Shown: positions 35,952 to 45,019, counted from the stretch's first letter. The stretch: 64,000 bases of DNA from UBA2253 sp964646985 (GCA_964646985.1 CAZYFI010000001.1:12910-76909), one strand, 5' to 3'. Numbers and translations: made by a program. Notes: generated by a model not told the origin, from the letters alone.

Positions 35952-36567
35952 TTATGTTTTCAATAATGATTTGTTTGATTTCTTCATAAATTTCTTGAAT
36001 CGGACGATTGCCATCAATCTTCTTGATTCGATTGGGAAACAGTTTTGCGACTTCTAGATACCCTTTTCTTACTTGTTCGTGAAACTCATTTTGTTCTAAA
36101 TCAAGACGATCAACAACTCGATGCGCTTGTTTGATACGAGATAATCCAATTTTTGGATCAACATCGATGTATAATGTTAAATCAGGAAGCAATCCTTCTG
36201 TGGCATATTGATTGATAGCATATACTTCTTGAATCCCAAGTTTTCTAGCATACCCTTGATAAGCCAACGAAGAATCTAAAAAACGATCACATAAAACAAT
36301 CTTTCCTTGTTCTAAATAAGGAAGGATGATTTCGCGTAAATGTTGCCGTCTACTGGCGGCATACAACAACGCTTCGGTACGATAATCCATCGCTGTATTG
36401 TCCACATCTAAGATGACTCGTCTAATTTCTTCCGCAATCTTACTTCCTCCGGGTTCCCTTGTTTTCACAACTTGATAATGCAAGGTTTGGAGTTCTTGTA
36501 TTAAATTATCGATAATGGTGGTTTTACCGGTACCTTCGCCACCTTCAAAGGTAATGAATTTAACCAT
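35935..36567 (-). CDS. tmk: Thymidylate kinase
   Basis: Phosphorylates dTMP to dTDP for DNA synthesis. The 210 residues show the P-loop FEGGEGTGKTT, the DR(F/Y) motif VLCDRFLDSSLAYQGYAR and the lid region around LSRIKQAHRVVDRLD. Normally next to holB in Bacillota; here the two are separated by the inverted TM2 gene. The 5' end is divergent from the metal ABC genes. Confidence 0.96.
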   Translation of the reverse strand: MVKFITFEGGEGTGKTTIIDNLIQELQTLHYQVVKTREPGGSKIAEEIRRVILDVDNTAMDYRTEALLYAASRRQHLREIILPYLEQGKIVLCDRFLDSSLAYQGYARKLGIQEVYAINQYATEGLLPDLTLYIDVDPKIGLSRIKQAHRVVDRLDLEQNEFHEQVRKGYLEVAKLFPNRIKKIDGNRPIQEIYEEIKQIIIENIKKSDE

Positions 36568-36682
36568 AAGTTCCTCATTTATTCTTTTTTGTTACCTTAT
36601 TATCTCATAAATTCATGAAAAACGCAAAAACAATTTACTTTACTTATCGTTTCTTTGAGACTAAAATTATCTTGTGTTTTTC

Positions 36683-36711
36683 TTGTTTTAGATGCCTCTT
36701 TGTGATAGAAT
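36683..36711 (+). promoter_or_regulatory. Promoter of the metal ABC transporter operon
   Basis: TTGTTT (36683-36688), a 17-base spacer and TAGAAT (36706-36711) preceded by TG. It overlaps an in-frame ATG at 36692, which supports the later start at 36731. I see no certain Zur or Mn-repressor palindrome. Confidence 0.65.
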
Positions 36712-36730
36712 TACGCTAGGTGGTGGTTGC

Positions 36731-37378
36731 ATGCGCGTGACTGTTAACAATTTAACTTTTGCTTATACCCAAAAAATCGTTCTTAACAAACTAACGTTTG
36801 CCATCAACTCGGGTGATTTCTTAACGATTGTCGGGAAAAACGGTTCTGGAAAAAGCACTTTTATTAAATTATTATTGAAATTGCTTAAAACACCAGATAA
36901 TTCCATTTTTCTTGATGATGTTGACATTAACAAAATCCCTCGTTATCAATCCATTGGTTATGTTCCACAACGTATCGAATTTAGTTACGAGTTTCCTATT
37001 ACAGTATCTGAGGTGCTTTCTTCGGCCTATCCGCATCGAAAAGATGCTTATTATACTTCCATCATTAATGCGCTTGATCTAAATAGCTTTTATCGCGAAA
37101 ATGTAAATACACTATCCGGTGGACAATTGCAACGCGTATTTATCGCAAGAGCGCTTCTAAATCGTCCAAAATTGCTCATATTAGATGAACCAACAGTAGG
37201 AGTTGATTTAGAAAATATCAAAGGGGTTGTGAAAATACTCGGTGAACTTAAAAAAGCAGGCGTTACCATCATTATTTCTTCCCATGAAATCGAACACATT
37301 CGTGATTTAACTGATTATTTTCTTTCAATGAATGATCTAGGGGAATTTCGTTTTTTGGAGGCAAAAACATGGGAATGA
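36731..37378 (+). CDS. Zinc/manganese-type ABC transporter ATP-binding protein
   Basis: ATPase of a metal importer of the ZnuC/MntB class. 215 residues; Walker A VGKNGSGKST, signature TLSGGQLQRVFIARAL and Walker B LLILDEPTVGVD, with the H-loop ISSHEIEHI. The start at 36731 follows AGGTGGT and lies after the promoter. It overlaps the permease gene by ten bases. Metal identity cannot be decided. Confidence 0.92.
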   Translation: MRVTVNNLTFAYTQKIVLNKLTFAINSGDFLTIVGKNGSGKSTFIKLLLKLLKTPDNSIFLDDVDINKIPRYQSIGYVPQRIEFSYEFPITVSEVLSSAYPHRKDAYYTSIINALDLNSFYRENVNTLSGGQLQRVFIARALLNRPKLLILDEPTVGVDLENIKGVVKILGELKKAGVTIIISSHEIEHIRDLTDYFLSMNDLGEFRFLEAKTWE

Positions 37379-38271
37379 TGATACTAACAAACATTTTCCG
37401 TAGTTTTATTGACTCACCATTTTACCGTTATGCTTTTATAGCCGGTATTTGTATTGGCGTACTTGCGCCTTTAATTGGTACTGTCGTTGTCATTCGCCGT
37501 TTGTCATTTATTGCTGATACACTGAGCCACTTTTCTTTAGCGGGGGTTGCCATTGGCGTGTTCTTGGCAAAAATTATCCCTCAAGATATCATCAAATTGG
37601 ATCCGATTCTCATGGGAGTTGTCTTCTCTGTGGGAGGAACATTCATCATTGAGAAACTTCGTGGTTTTTATAAGAACTACAAAGAGTTATCCATGCCAAT
37701 TTTATTGAGTTTGGGTGTGGCATTAAGTGGATTATTCATTTATTTAACCCCTGGTATTTCTACAAATTGGACAACAGGTTTGCTTTTTGGGTCAATTTAT
37801 AGTATCAACGAATCTGATATTGTTATGATTCTTGCTTTAAGTGCCATCGTAATCACTTTAGCTGTTGTTTTTTACAAAAAAATTGTTTCTCTATGCTTTG
37901 ATGAAGTGTATGCGAAGGTCTCTGGCATAAACATAAAGTTTATGCAGCTGATTATCACCATTATTTTAGCGTTGGTTATCTCGATTTTTATTGATTTGGT
38001 TGGAGTTTTGCTTATTTCTTCATTGATGATTGTCCCTGTTGCAGCAGCAATCTTAGTAGGAGACTCTTTTAAAAACACAATTGGGTCTTCGATTGTCTTT
38101 TCTGAGATTTCTGTTGTTGGTGGCTTTGGTTTAAGTTACTATTTGAATCTACCAACTGGGTCTACCATCGTTTTAATTAATATTGCTATTTTGTTAATTA
38201 TTATGGCCATTTCTCGGTTTAGAAAAATGCGTTTTTCTAAAGAAGAAGATCCTTTAAAGTACGAAAAATAA
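37369..38271 (+). CDS. Zinc/manganese-type ABC transporter permease
   Basis: Membrane subunit of the same importer, 300 residues with about eight membrane helices, of the ABC-3 family (IGTVVVIRRLSFIADTLSHFSLAGVAIG is the family's conserved stretch near residues 25-52). Strong ribosome site GGAGG inside the ATPase gene. No substrate-binding lipoprotein gene follows; the next gene is truA on the opposite strand. The binding protein must be elsewhere. Confidence 0.92.
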   Translation: MGMMILTNIFRSFIDSPFYRYAFIAGICIGVLAPLIGTVVVIRRLSFIADTLSHFSLAGVAIGVFLAKIIPQDIIKLDPILMGVVFSVGGTFIIEKLRGFYKNYKELSMPILLSLGVALSGLFIYLTPGISTNWTTGLLFGSIYSINESDIVMILALSAIVITLAVVFYKKIVSLCFDEVYAKVSGINIKFMQLIITIILALVISIFIDLVGVLLISSLMIVPVAAAILVGDSFKNTIGSSIVFSEISVVGGFGLSYYLNLPTGSTIVLINIAILLIIMAISRFRKMRFSKEEDPLKYEK

Positions 38272-38273
38272 AA

Positions 38274-38299
38274 CGACTGATTTGTTTAACAATCAGTCG
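38274..38299. terminator. Shared bidirectional terminator of permease gene and truA
   Basis: CGACTGATT / AATCAGTCG with T run at 38301-38307 on the plus strand and T-rich complement on the minus strand. It includes the truA stop codon at 38286. Confidence 0.88.
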
Positions 38300-39074
38300 C
38301 TTTTTTTATGTCGTCTTTAAAATTAGGAATTTCTGAACTTTCTTCGGTATAAAACACCCGATTGAGATACAATCCTGAAGAAGGTGCAATTTTAGGGGAA
38401 AATACACGGTTTTTTTGCTCCATAATGTATTTTAGGCGTTCTAAGGTAATTTTATTACGCCCCACCTCTAAAGCCATAGCAACCAAAATACGGACCATGT
38501 GATGCATGAAGCCATTGCCTATCATTTTAATCGTAATGAGTGTGTTTTCTTGGGTAAAATCAATATGGAAAATCGCTCTTGTTGTATTGGATAATTGTTG
38601 GTTTTTTGTGAAAGAACGAAAATCGTGAATGCCTTGAAAAAGAAGAATGGCTTCTTTAAACAAAGCAACATCGACATTATGAAACGGGCAGTAATAACGA
38701 TAGTTTTTGAAAAGTGGATTTCTTTCACTGAAATCGAGCAAATAATGATACTCTTTTGCTATGGCACTAAACCTTGCATGAAATAAATCGCTCACTTTTT
38801 CTACTTTTACTACAAAAACATCTCTTGCTAAGCGAGTATTGATTGCGTTTCTCATATTTTCTTCTGGCATATCGATGATAGAATCAAAGTGAAACACTTG
38901 GCCAAGGGCATGAACACCAGCATCCGTCCTTCCGGAAGGATAAATAATGGTGTTTCCTTTGTTTATGATTGACAAAACACTCTCGATTTCTTTTTGTACC
39001 GTGCGCAATTCACCTTGGGTTTGAAATCCATGAAATAAGGTTCCATCATAAGCAACAGTACATTTATAACGCAT
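38286..39074 (-). CDS. truA: tRNA pseudouridine(38-40) synthase
   Basis: Forms pseudouridine at positions 38-40 of tRNA anticodon arms. The 262 residues show the catalytic aspartate in YPSGRTDAGVHALGQVFHFD and the N-terminal VAYDGTLFHGFQTQ. The end carries a short extension after the family core. It overlaps ecfT by 11 bases, preserving the Bacillota order ecfA1-ecfA2-ecfT-truA. Confidence 0.96.
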   Translation of the reverse strand: MRYKCTVAYDGTLFHGFQTQGELRTVQKEIESVLSIINKGNTIIYPSGRTDAGVHALGQVFHFDSIIDMPEENMRNAINTRLARDVFVVKVEKVSDLFHARFSAIAKEYHYLLDFSERNPLFKNYRYYCPFHNVDVALFKEAILLFQGIHDFRSFTKNQQLSNTTRAIFHIDFTQENTLITIKMIGNGFMHHMVRILVAMALEVGRNKITLERLKYIMEQKNRVFSPKIAPSSGLYLNRVFYTEESSEIPNFKDDIKKATDC

Positions 39075-40044
39075 ACCATCCTGCCACTTTCACAACGATT
39101 AAGCCAGCAATTGCACAAATCACAACAAATAGTGTAATCAAATCTGCCAGGCGGTACTGTAATAAATTGATATTCGTGCGTGGTGCTTCAGGAATATATC
39201 CTCTTGCTTCCATCGCATCAGCCAAATCACCTGCTCGTTTATAAGAAATAACAAACATCGGTACTAATAAAGAGACAATTTGTGTAATTTTATCTTTAAA
39301 CTTGCTTTCTTTAAAATCAACTCCACGAGAAGCTTGCGCTTTTAATATTTTTTCTGCTTCATTTAGTAATGTTGGAATAAATCTAAGCGATATCGAGATC
39401 ATCATGGTCATAATACTCACATTTATTTTCAAAGCCCGAAGCGGCTTAGCAAGGGATTCTAGGCCATTGTTCAAATCAGTTGGTTTTGTAGACAAAGTCA
39501 ATAACGAAGAAATAAAGATAAGGGAAATAATGCGGGTAACGATTAATGCAGAAGACATCATTCCTTCTTTATACAAATATAGCGTATAATCAACAGCCAA
39601 TAAATTTGATTTCAAATAAAATTGTAACAAAAAGGCTCCAAAAAACAACAACAAAAACAGCAAAAAGCGAAACTTGCGAATCAGTTTTTTAGATAAAAAG
39701 TATAAAACAAACGAAACAACTATCACACTGGCATTGAGTAAGTTGATTTGCAATCCAACAGGAATGCTTTCTCCACTACGATTTAACAACACTTGAAATG
39801 CGACGGTTACAAACAACAACATAGTCATCATCTTTAAACTGCTTAAAAATTTAGATAGGGGAACTTTACTTGTTATCACCAAAAGAAGCGTAATTCCAAA
39901 GGCAATGAGCAATGAATATAGTTCTCTTAACAAAAACAAAGAAGCAATCAAAATAAAAATAGCAATGAGTTTTGTTCTAGGATCCAAACGATGAATCCAA
40001 GAATCAACATTATAATATTGACCAAATACAACTTTGTTATTCAT
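39064..40044 (-). CDS. ecfT: ECF transporter transmembrane subunit EcfT
   Basis: Scaffold subunit of energy-coupling-factor importers that pairs with exchangeable vitamin-binding S components. 326 residues with several membrane helices; the EcfT signature ARG-type motifs are seen as LKAQASRGVDF and AMEARGY. I start it at 40044 (MNNKVVFGQY) because that is the family N-terminus and it overlaps ecfA2 by eight bases; longer forms intrude into ecfA2. Confidence 0.93.
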   Translation of the reverse strand: MNNKVVFGQYYNVDSWIHRLDPRTKLIAIFILIASLFLLRELYSLLIAFGITLLLVITSKVPLSKFLSSLKMMTMLLFVTVAFQVLLNRSGESIPVGLQINLLNASVIVVSFVLYFLSKKLIRKFRFLLFLLLFFGAFLLQFYLKSNLLAVDYTLYLYKEGMMSSALIVTRIISLIFISSLLTLSTKPTDLNNGLESLAKPLRALKINVSIMTMMISISLRFIPTLLNEAEKILKAQASRGVDFKESKFKDKITQIVSLLVPMFVISYKRAGDLADAMEARGYIPEAPRTNINLLQYRLADLITLFVVICAIAGLIVVKVAGWYAL

Positions 40045-40894
40045 TGGTTTCACCAAATTTGCGACAAATTTCCAAATAAGCATCCATAACACTGTGTTGG
40101 TTGACATCTAAATGTATAGAAAATTTGGCTTCCAACGCTTTTAAGATTTGAATGGTATTGGGATAATCTAAATGATACGTTTCCATTAAATCTTCTTTAG
40201 CAAACAATTGCTTTTTGTCGCCATCAAAGATAACGTGTCCTTGATTTAACACAATGACTCGGTTGACATAGTTTGACACCACTTCCATATCGTGCGTAAT
40301 CAAAATGATGGTTTTATGAAATTCTTTGTGTAATTTTTGTAAAAACAAAAGCAATTCTGTTTTCGCAAGCGGATCAAGTCCTACTGTTGGTTCATCAAGA
40401 ATCAAAACTTCAGGATTCGTAGCTAAAATAGAAGCAATGGCTACTTTTCTTAATTGTCCGCCAGATAGCGTGAAGGGACTTCTATCAAGTAAATCGGTAA
40501 TTCCCATCACTGCTGCCGCATCCATGGCTGTTTTCTCAAGTTCAGGCATATTAAAATTCTTAGGCCCAAACATAATTTCTTTTTTTACCGTTTCTTCAAA
40601 TACTTGATATTCAGGAAATTGAAAAACCAAACCAACTTTTTGGCGAATGGGTTTTAATTTTGTTGTTGGCGCCACTACTCTGTCAAACAAAGTGACTTCT
40701 CCACTGCTTGGCAAAAGCAAGGCATTCATCATTTGTACAAGCGTTGATTTTCCACTACCAGTGTGCCCCACCAAAGCAATAAATTCATCTTTTTGTGATA
40801 TGTTTAAATTGACATCTTCTAAAATATAGCGAATATATTGTTTTTTACGAGGACGATAATAGGCAAAAGCTACTTTTGAAAAGCGTATTCCCAT
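40037..40894 (-). CDS. ecfA2: ECF transporter ATPase EcfA2
   Basis: Second ATPase of the ECF module. 285 residues: Walker A ALVGHTGSGKST, signature FTLSGGQLRKVAIASIL, Walker B VLILDEPTVGLDP. The longer N-terminus with the YIRYILEDVNL segment is typical of EcfA2. Overlaps ecfA1 by 25 bases and ecfT by eight bases. Confidence 0.94.
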   Translation of the reverse strand: MGIRFSKVAFAYYRPRKKQYIRYILEDVNLNISQKDEFIALVGHTGSGKSTLVQMMNALLLPSSGEVTLFDRVVAPTTKLKPIRQKVGLVFQFPEYQVFEETVKKEIMFGPKNFNMPELEKTAMDAAAVMGITDLLDRSPFTLSGGQLRKVAIASILATNPEVLILDEPTVGLDPLAKTELLLFLQKLHKEFHKTIILITHDMEVVSNYVNRVIVLNQGHVIFDGDKKQLFAKEDLMETYHLDYPNTIQILKALEAKFSIHLDVNQHSVMDAYLEICRKFGETNE

Positions 40895-41673
40895 AATAAT
40901 TCCTCGATTTCTTTTTTATTTTTTAGTTTTGGATTGTTTTCAATGAATTCAATTAATTTCATGCTTTCTAAAATATCCAAAGAGCTCTCTTTCAATAATT
41001 CTTTATGCGAAAATACAACTTGTGGTTGATCATTTAAAATGATTCTTCCTTTCGACAAAACAATCACGCGATCGGCAAACACCGCTTCATTCAAATTATG
41101 TGTTATGGCAATAATCGTTTTATGGCCTTTTAATGTATTGATAACGTCATTGACTTCTTTGACTCCCTTAGGATCAAGCATCGATGTTGATTCATCAAAG
41201 ATAATCACTTCAGGATTTGCTGCTAAAACTCCGGCAATCGCAACACGTTGTTTTTCCCCTCCAGATAAATTTTCGGGATTGTATTGTAAGAAGGCTTCCA
41301 TATTAACTAGTTTTGCGTATTTATCAATTAATTCAAGCATTGTTTCTCTAGGGAATTGGCGGTTTTCCAACCCAAAAGCAATATCATCTTTGACAGTAAC
41401 ACCAACAAATTGATTGTCAGGATTTTGAAACACAATGCCAATTTGGTGACGAATCTCATTGACGTTTTTTTCATTTAACAAACTACCATTGATATAGATT
41501 TCGCCACTATCTACAGGAAGCAATCCTGTTAATAGTTTTGCAATCGTAGATTTTCCGCTTCCGTTATGACCTAAAATACAAACAAATTCGCCTTTTTTGA
41601 TGGAAAAAGAAACATCAGAAATAACGGGTTCATTTTGACGATAAGAAAAATGAATATGTTCTACTTTTATCAT
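40870..41673 (-). CDS. ecfA1: ECF transporter ATPase EcfA1
   Basis: First ATPase of the ECF module, 267 residues: Walker A CILGHNGSGKST, signature NLSGGEKQRVAIAG, Walker B VIIFDESTSMLDP (Ser after Glu, as usual for EcfA1). I use the ATG at 41673, six bases after GAGGT; the longer form would begin with TTG inside the upstream gene. It begins one base after the stop of the NusG-II gene, so translation of the two is probably coupled. Confidence 0.94.
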   Translation of the reverse strand: MIKVEHIHFSYRQNEPVISDVSFSIKKGEFVCILGHNGSGKSTIAKLLTGLLPVDSGEIYINGSLLNEKNVNEIRHQIGIVFQNPDNQFVGVTVKDDIAFGLENRQFPRETMLELIDKYAKLVNMEAFLQYNPENLSGGEKQRVAIAGVLAANPEVIIFDESTSMLDPKGVKEVNDVINTLKGHKTIIAITHNLNEAVFADRVIVLSKGRIILNDQPQVVFSHKELLKESSLDILESMKLIEFIENNPKLKNKKEIEELLWEYAFQK

Positions 41674-41674
41674 G

Positions 41675-42097
41675 TTATACCTCAATCACGATTTCTTTTG
41701 TCACGTAACGAACCATTACACCGTTTGTACAAACAATAGGCGATGGATAATTGGGCCTAAGCTTCATATGCAAACAATATTTGTTTTTACAACTTGCTTG
41801 TTCCATTTCAATCAAAGGTTTCGTTATGTGAATAACATTGGTAATTTCATCTTCGGATGCAATGTCATATGTTTTTATCGTGTCATTAATTTTCACTGTT
41901 AATACATTATCTTTCGCAGTGATTTCTACTAAGACGTCCAAATCATCGGTAATATCAGTAGAATAAACCACCATATTCCGATAATAAACTTCGACTTTTA
42001 GTTCATCTGTTCTTCCTATCGAGCTAAAATAGACGATATATAAAAAAACAGAAAATAAAAAAACGATGGATATCACAAAAATGTCGAATTTTTTCAT
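41675..42097 (-). CDS. NusG domain II-containing membrane-anchored protein
   Basis: A 140-residue protein with one N-terminal membrane segment (residues 6-26) and an extracytosolic NusG_II domain ending in the cysteine-bearing motif CKNKYCLHMKLRPNYPSPIVC and NGVMVRY. Such proteins usually neighbour Gx-type transporters and ApbE flavinyltransferases. Here it precedes ecfA1 by one base. Function is not established; coupling with ECF genes is an unusual setting worth comparing across genomes. Confidence 0.85.
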   Translation of the reverse strand: MKKFDIFVISIVFLFSVFLYIVYFSSIGRTDELKVEVYYRNMVVYSTDITDDLDVLVEITAKDNVLTVKINDTIKTYDIASEDEITNVIHITKPLIEMEQASCKNKYCLHMKLRPNYPSPIVCTNGVMVRYVTKEIVIEV

Positions 42098-42158
42098 ATT
42101 TCATCACCCTTTGCAATGCCATATTTTACCAAATTTTTGCATTTTTTACAAGTCAAAT

Positions 42159-42187
42159 AAAAATAAGAAGGTTTACTTCTTATTTTT
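42159..42187 (-). terminator. Terminator of the acyltransferase gene
   Basis: AAAAATAAGAAG / CTTCTTATTTTT with a five-base loop and T residues on the minus strand. It overlaps the stop codon at 42173 and lies upstream of the NusG-II/ECF unit. Confidence 0.85.
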
Positions 42188-43429
42188 AATCGCATTAATT
42201 CGTTCTTGTTCTTTGATTTTATAGATTTCTTCCACAGCAAATTGAATTTTTGTGACCACATTTTTCTTTGTTTGGGGAAACAAATAATAAGTGTCATCTA
42301 ATGTAGACAAATCAAGGCAATCACCTTTTTTAAAATAATCAAATTCAATGTGAAGGCTATATAAAGATAATGTTGGCTTTTCTAAATAAAAATCCGGCTC
42401 ATTTTCTAAGTTGTTTAAAACAAAACCATTAACATCATGGTGTAACTGGGCTTTCCCTAATCTGATATATCCTTTTGCATTAGGAAGAGAATCGACAATC
42501 ACTTCGTCAGAGAACTCATAAGTACCGGCTTCTACTTGCTTTCTTACTTGTTCGCGTTCAAATTCAAACCAATCAGGAATATGCGAAAACTCAGTTTCGC
42601 CTTCTATCGCACTTAGTTCCCCATATTCATTCATTTTCCAACGCTTGTGGCAATGCTCACACCAAATTTCATCTAGATCAGAATTCATTTGTGATTCGGT
42701 CAAGCAATGTGGGCATTGATACAATATTTGGTGCAGCCCTTTGGCTCTATTGGGAAAATCAATTTTGATCTTGTTTTCTTTTTGCCATTTATATTCATCA
42801 TAAACAAATTTTTCTCGGATTGCTTGATTGATTTCTTCAACAGAAGCATCTTCCAGCTGTTCTTTTGTGAAAATTTGTGTCATTTCGGCTTCTAGTCTAA
42901 CTTTTCGTTTATCCAAATTCCAAACAGGTTGTGATAAGTGGTTGCCGTGTTGAATAAACGTGACCACTGGAACTTTCAACATTTTCACAAGTTTTCCCAA
43001 ACTATCAGGTAATACAGAATTTGTGCCTGTGTAAGAATAGCGGGCTTCTGGATAAAGCGCTAACACTGTTTTATTGGTTTCTAGTGCATATTTCATATGC
43101 TTGATTAATTGTAAATCTTGGGTGAATTTGCGTTTGCAAATACATCCAACTTGACGCAGTAACCACTCATTGATTAAAAAACCATCTATAGCAACAACAT
43201 AATTTGCGCGATGAGGAAAAAGGGCTCTTGTTGCAACTTTAAAATCTACAAATGCCATATGATTCGATAAAAACAAATAAGGTGGTTTTAAGTGATCCAT
43301 GTTTGTCTTGGTAACTTTTAGTTTTCGACTCCAAATTTCCGGAAAACTAAGCAACCAAGTTAAGGGCGCCAAAAACCATCTTTGCTTTATTGGTTTTCTT
43401 TTCATGTCAAAGCGTTCTACATCTTTCAT
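42173..43429 (-). CDS. PlsC-type lysophospholipid acyltransferase with zinc ribbon
   Basis: 418-residue acyltransferase that likely acylates a lysophospholipid. The HX4D motif is NHMAFVDF (His57, Asp62), and the acceptor motif is LYPEARYSYTGTN. After the catalytic domain comes a four-cysteine zinc ribbon (CPHCLTES ... WCEHCHKRW) and a C-terminal domain of about 150 residues with no obvious function. The combination is seen in other Bacillota. It stands between rplQ and the NusG-II/ecf genes, breaking the common rplQ-ecfA1 order. The start has GAGAGG upstream. Confidence 0.85.
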   Translation of the reverse strand: MKDVERFDMKRKPIKQRWFLAPLTWLLSFPEIWSRKLKVTKTNMDHLKPPYLFLSNHMAFVDFKVATRALFPHRANYVVAIDGFLINEWLLRQVGCICKRKFTQDLQLIKHMKYALETNKTVLALYPEARYSYTGTNSVLPDSLGKLVKMLKVPVVTFIQHGNHLSQPVWNLDKRKVRLEAEMTQIFTKEQLEDASVEEINQAIREKFVYDEYKWQKENKIKIDFPNRAKGLHQILYQCPHCLTESQMNSDLDEIWCEHCHKRWKMNEYGELSAIEGETEFSHIPDWFEFEREQVRKQVEAGTYEFSDEVIVDSLPNAKGYIRLGKAQLHHDVNGFVLNNLENEPDFYLEKPTLSLYSLHIEFDYFKKGDCLDLSTLDDTYYLFPQTKKNVVTKIQFAVEEIYKIKEQERINAIKNKK

Positions 43430-43504
43430 AATAACCTCTCTTTATTGGTAATTAATTATATACTTATATCCATTTTTAAACAAGAAAAATTATTTCTTAA
43501 AAAA

Positions 43505-43530
43505 GAAAAACCCCTTGATAGGGGCTTTTT
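43505..43530 (-). terminator. Terminator of the S10-spc-alpha operon
   Basis: CCCC / GGGG core flanked by A/T pairs, followed by T residues in the minus direction. Directly behind the rplQ stop codon at 43531, closing the 30-gene ribosomal operon. Confidence 0.8.
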
Positions 43531-43899
43531 TCACACAAATTCAATGATAGCCATAGGAGCAGAATCACCAAGACGAGGTACAAGTTTTAAAACTCTTGTA
43601 TATCCGCCTTTGCGTTCTTTGTATCTCAAAGCGATATCGGAAAATAGTTTTTGAATCGCATATTGTTCTTTTTTCTCATCAACAAATTCAAAGCGAATCA
43701 TTTGCGCTGCTTTCACGCGAGATGATAAAGTATTAGCTTTACCAAGAGTAACCATTTTATCCGCTAACCTTTGGAGTTCCTTGGCTTTATGATATGTTGT
43801 TTCGATTTTTTCGTTGATAATTAGGTCAGTAATCAAATCACGAAGCAATGCTTTGCGTTGTGCAGAATTACGTCCTAATCGACGATATCCTAATGCCAT
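43531..43899 (-). CDS. rplQ: 50S ribosomal protein L17
   Basis: 122 residues, with the N-terminus GYRRLGRNSAQRKALLRDL and the ending GDSAPMAIIEFV of L17. Last gene of the alpha operon, 27 bases after rpoA. Confidence 0.98.
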   Translation of the reverse strand: MALGYRRLGRNSAQRKALLRDLITDLIINEKIETTYHKAKELQRLADKMVTLGKANTLSSRVKAAQMIRFEFVDEKKEQYAIQKLFSDIALRYKERKGGYTRVLKLVPRLGDSAPMAIIEFV

Positions 43900-43926
43900 G
43901 TTCGTTTCCTCCTTCAGGAATAGTTT

Positions 43927-44988
43927 TTAGTTTGTTTCATCTGACGAATCATCTACATCATCGTCAAAATCTGAATAATCGTAGTCTGTTTCATAGGAAC
44001 GGCGCAAATCCAATCCGATTTCACGAAGCTTTTGTACAACTTCTTTTAATGATTTGCGTCCTAAATTACGAACTCTCATCATTTCTTCTTCGGTTTTTTG
44101 GGCTAATTCTCCAACTGTATTAATGCCTGCGCGTTTTAAACAATTGTAAGAACGAACAGATAAGTCAAGTTCTTCAATTTTCTTTTCAAGTTTTTTGTTA
44201 CTTACTTTTTCTTCACGTTCATACATGTATTCTTGTTCAACAACAATTTCATTTAACCCAGCAACAACATTAAAATGTTCCATCAAAAACTTAGAAGCCA
44301 ATGAAGCAGCATTTGCAGCAGTAATCGACTTATTGGTCCACACTTCTAACATTAATTTTTCATAATCAACGTTTTCATCAACACGTGTTCTTTCAACATC
44401 ATAACGTACTTTTGTCACTGGCGTATAAATGGCATCAATGGCAATGCGGCTAACAATGGTATTTCCATTTTTATCTTTGCAGAAGACTTTGTTGTCTTCA
44501 GCACCAACATAACCAATGCCGCGACGAGCAAAGAACTTCGCTTTAAATTGTCCGTTCTTTTCTAGTGTCGCAATAACTTGTTGTGGATTAACAATGGTAT
44601 ATTCACTGCTAATTTCTAAATCGCCTGCGGTAATTGTTTGTTCACCATTTGTAGCAATGCTTAACTCAATGAGATCTTGTGGATCATGAGGCATTGGCTT
44701 AAATAATTGGTCTTCCGAGACAGTCAAGACAATATTCTTTAAATTTAAGATGATTTCTGTCACGTCTTCACGAATTCCATCAATCGCCATAAATTCATGT
44801 TCCACGCCTTCAATCTCCAAAGCTACAATGGCAATCCCTGGCATCGATGACAATAAAACACGGCGCAAAGCGTTCCCTATCGTAATTCCATATCCTCTTT
44901 CAAGAGGCATAATGGTAAACTTACCATAGCCTTCGGTTTCATTACCTTCAACAATTGTTTGAGGTTTAATAAATTCGAATTTTCTCAA
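43927..44988 (-). CDS. rpoA: RNA polymerase alpha subunit
   Basis: 353 residues, longer than the usual 310-330. The N-terminal assembly domain (GIAIVALEIEGVEHEF) and the C-terminal helix-hairpin-helix (LDLSVRSYNCLKRAGI, MMRVRNLGRKSLKEV) are intact. The excess lies in the linker and in an acidic tail rich in Asp, Ser and Tyr after the C-terminal domain (about 20 residues). It follows rpsK by 31 bases. Confidence 0.98.
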   Translation of the reverse strand: MRKFEFIKPQTIVEGNETEGYGKFTIMPLERGYGITIGNALRRVLLSSMPGIAIVALEIEGVEHEFMAIDGIREDVTEIILNLKNIVLTVSEDQLFKPMPHDPQDLIELSIATNGEQTITAGDLEISSEYTIVNPQQVIATLEKNGQFKAKFFARRGIGYVGAEDNKVFCKDKNGNTIVSRIAIDAIYTPVTKVRYDVERTRVDENVDYEKLMLEVWTNKSITAANAASLASKFLMEHFNVVAGLNEIVVEQEYMYEREEKVSNKKLEKKIEELDLSVRSYNCLKRAGINTVGELAQKTEEEMMRVRNLGRKSLKEVVQKLREIGLDLRRSYETDYDYSDFDDDVDDSSDETN

Positions 44989-45019
44989 TTCGTTTCCTCC
45001 TTATTGATTTTTTAATGTC

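Noticed and set aside
41039..41413. 124-codon plus-strand frame opposite ecfA1
   Set aside because: Antisense to the conserved ATPase motifs of ecfA1; no ribosome site or homologous pattern.
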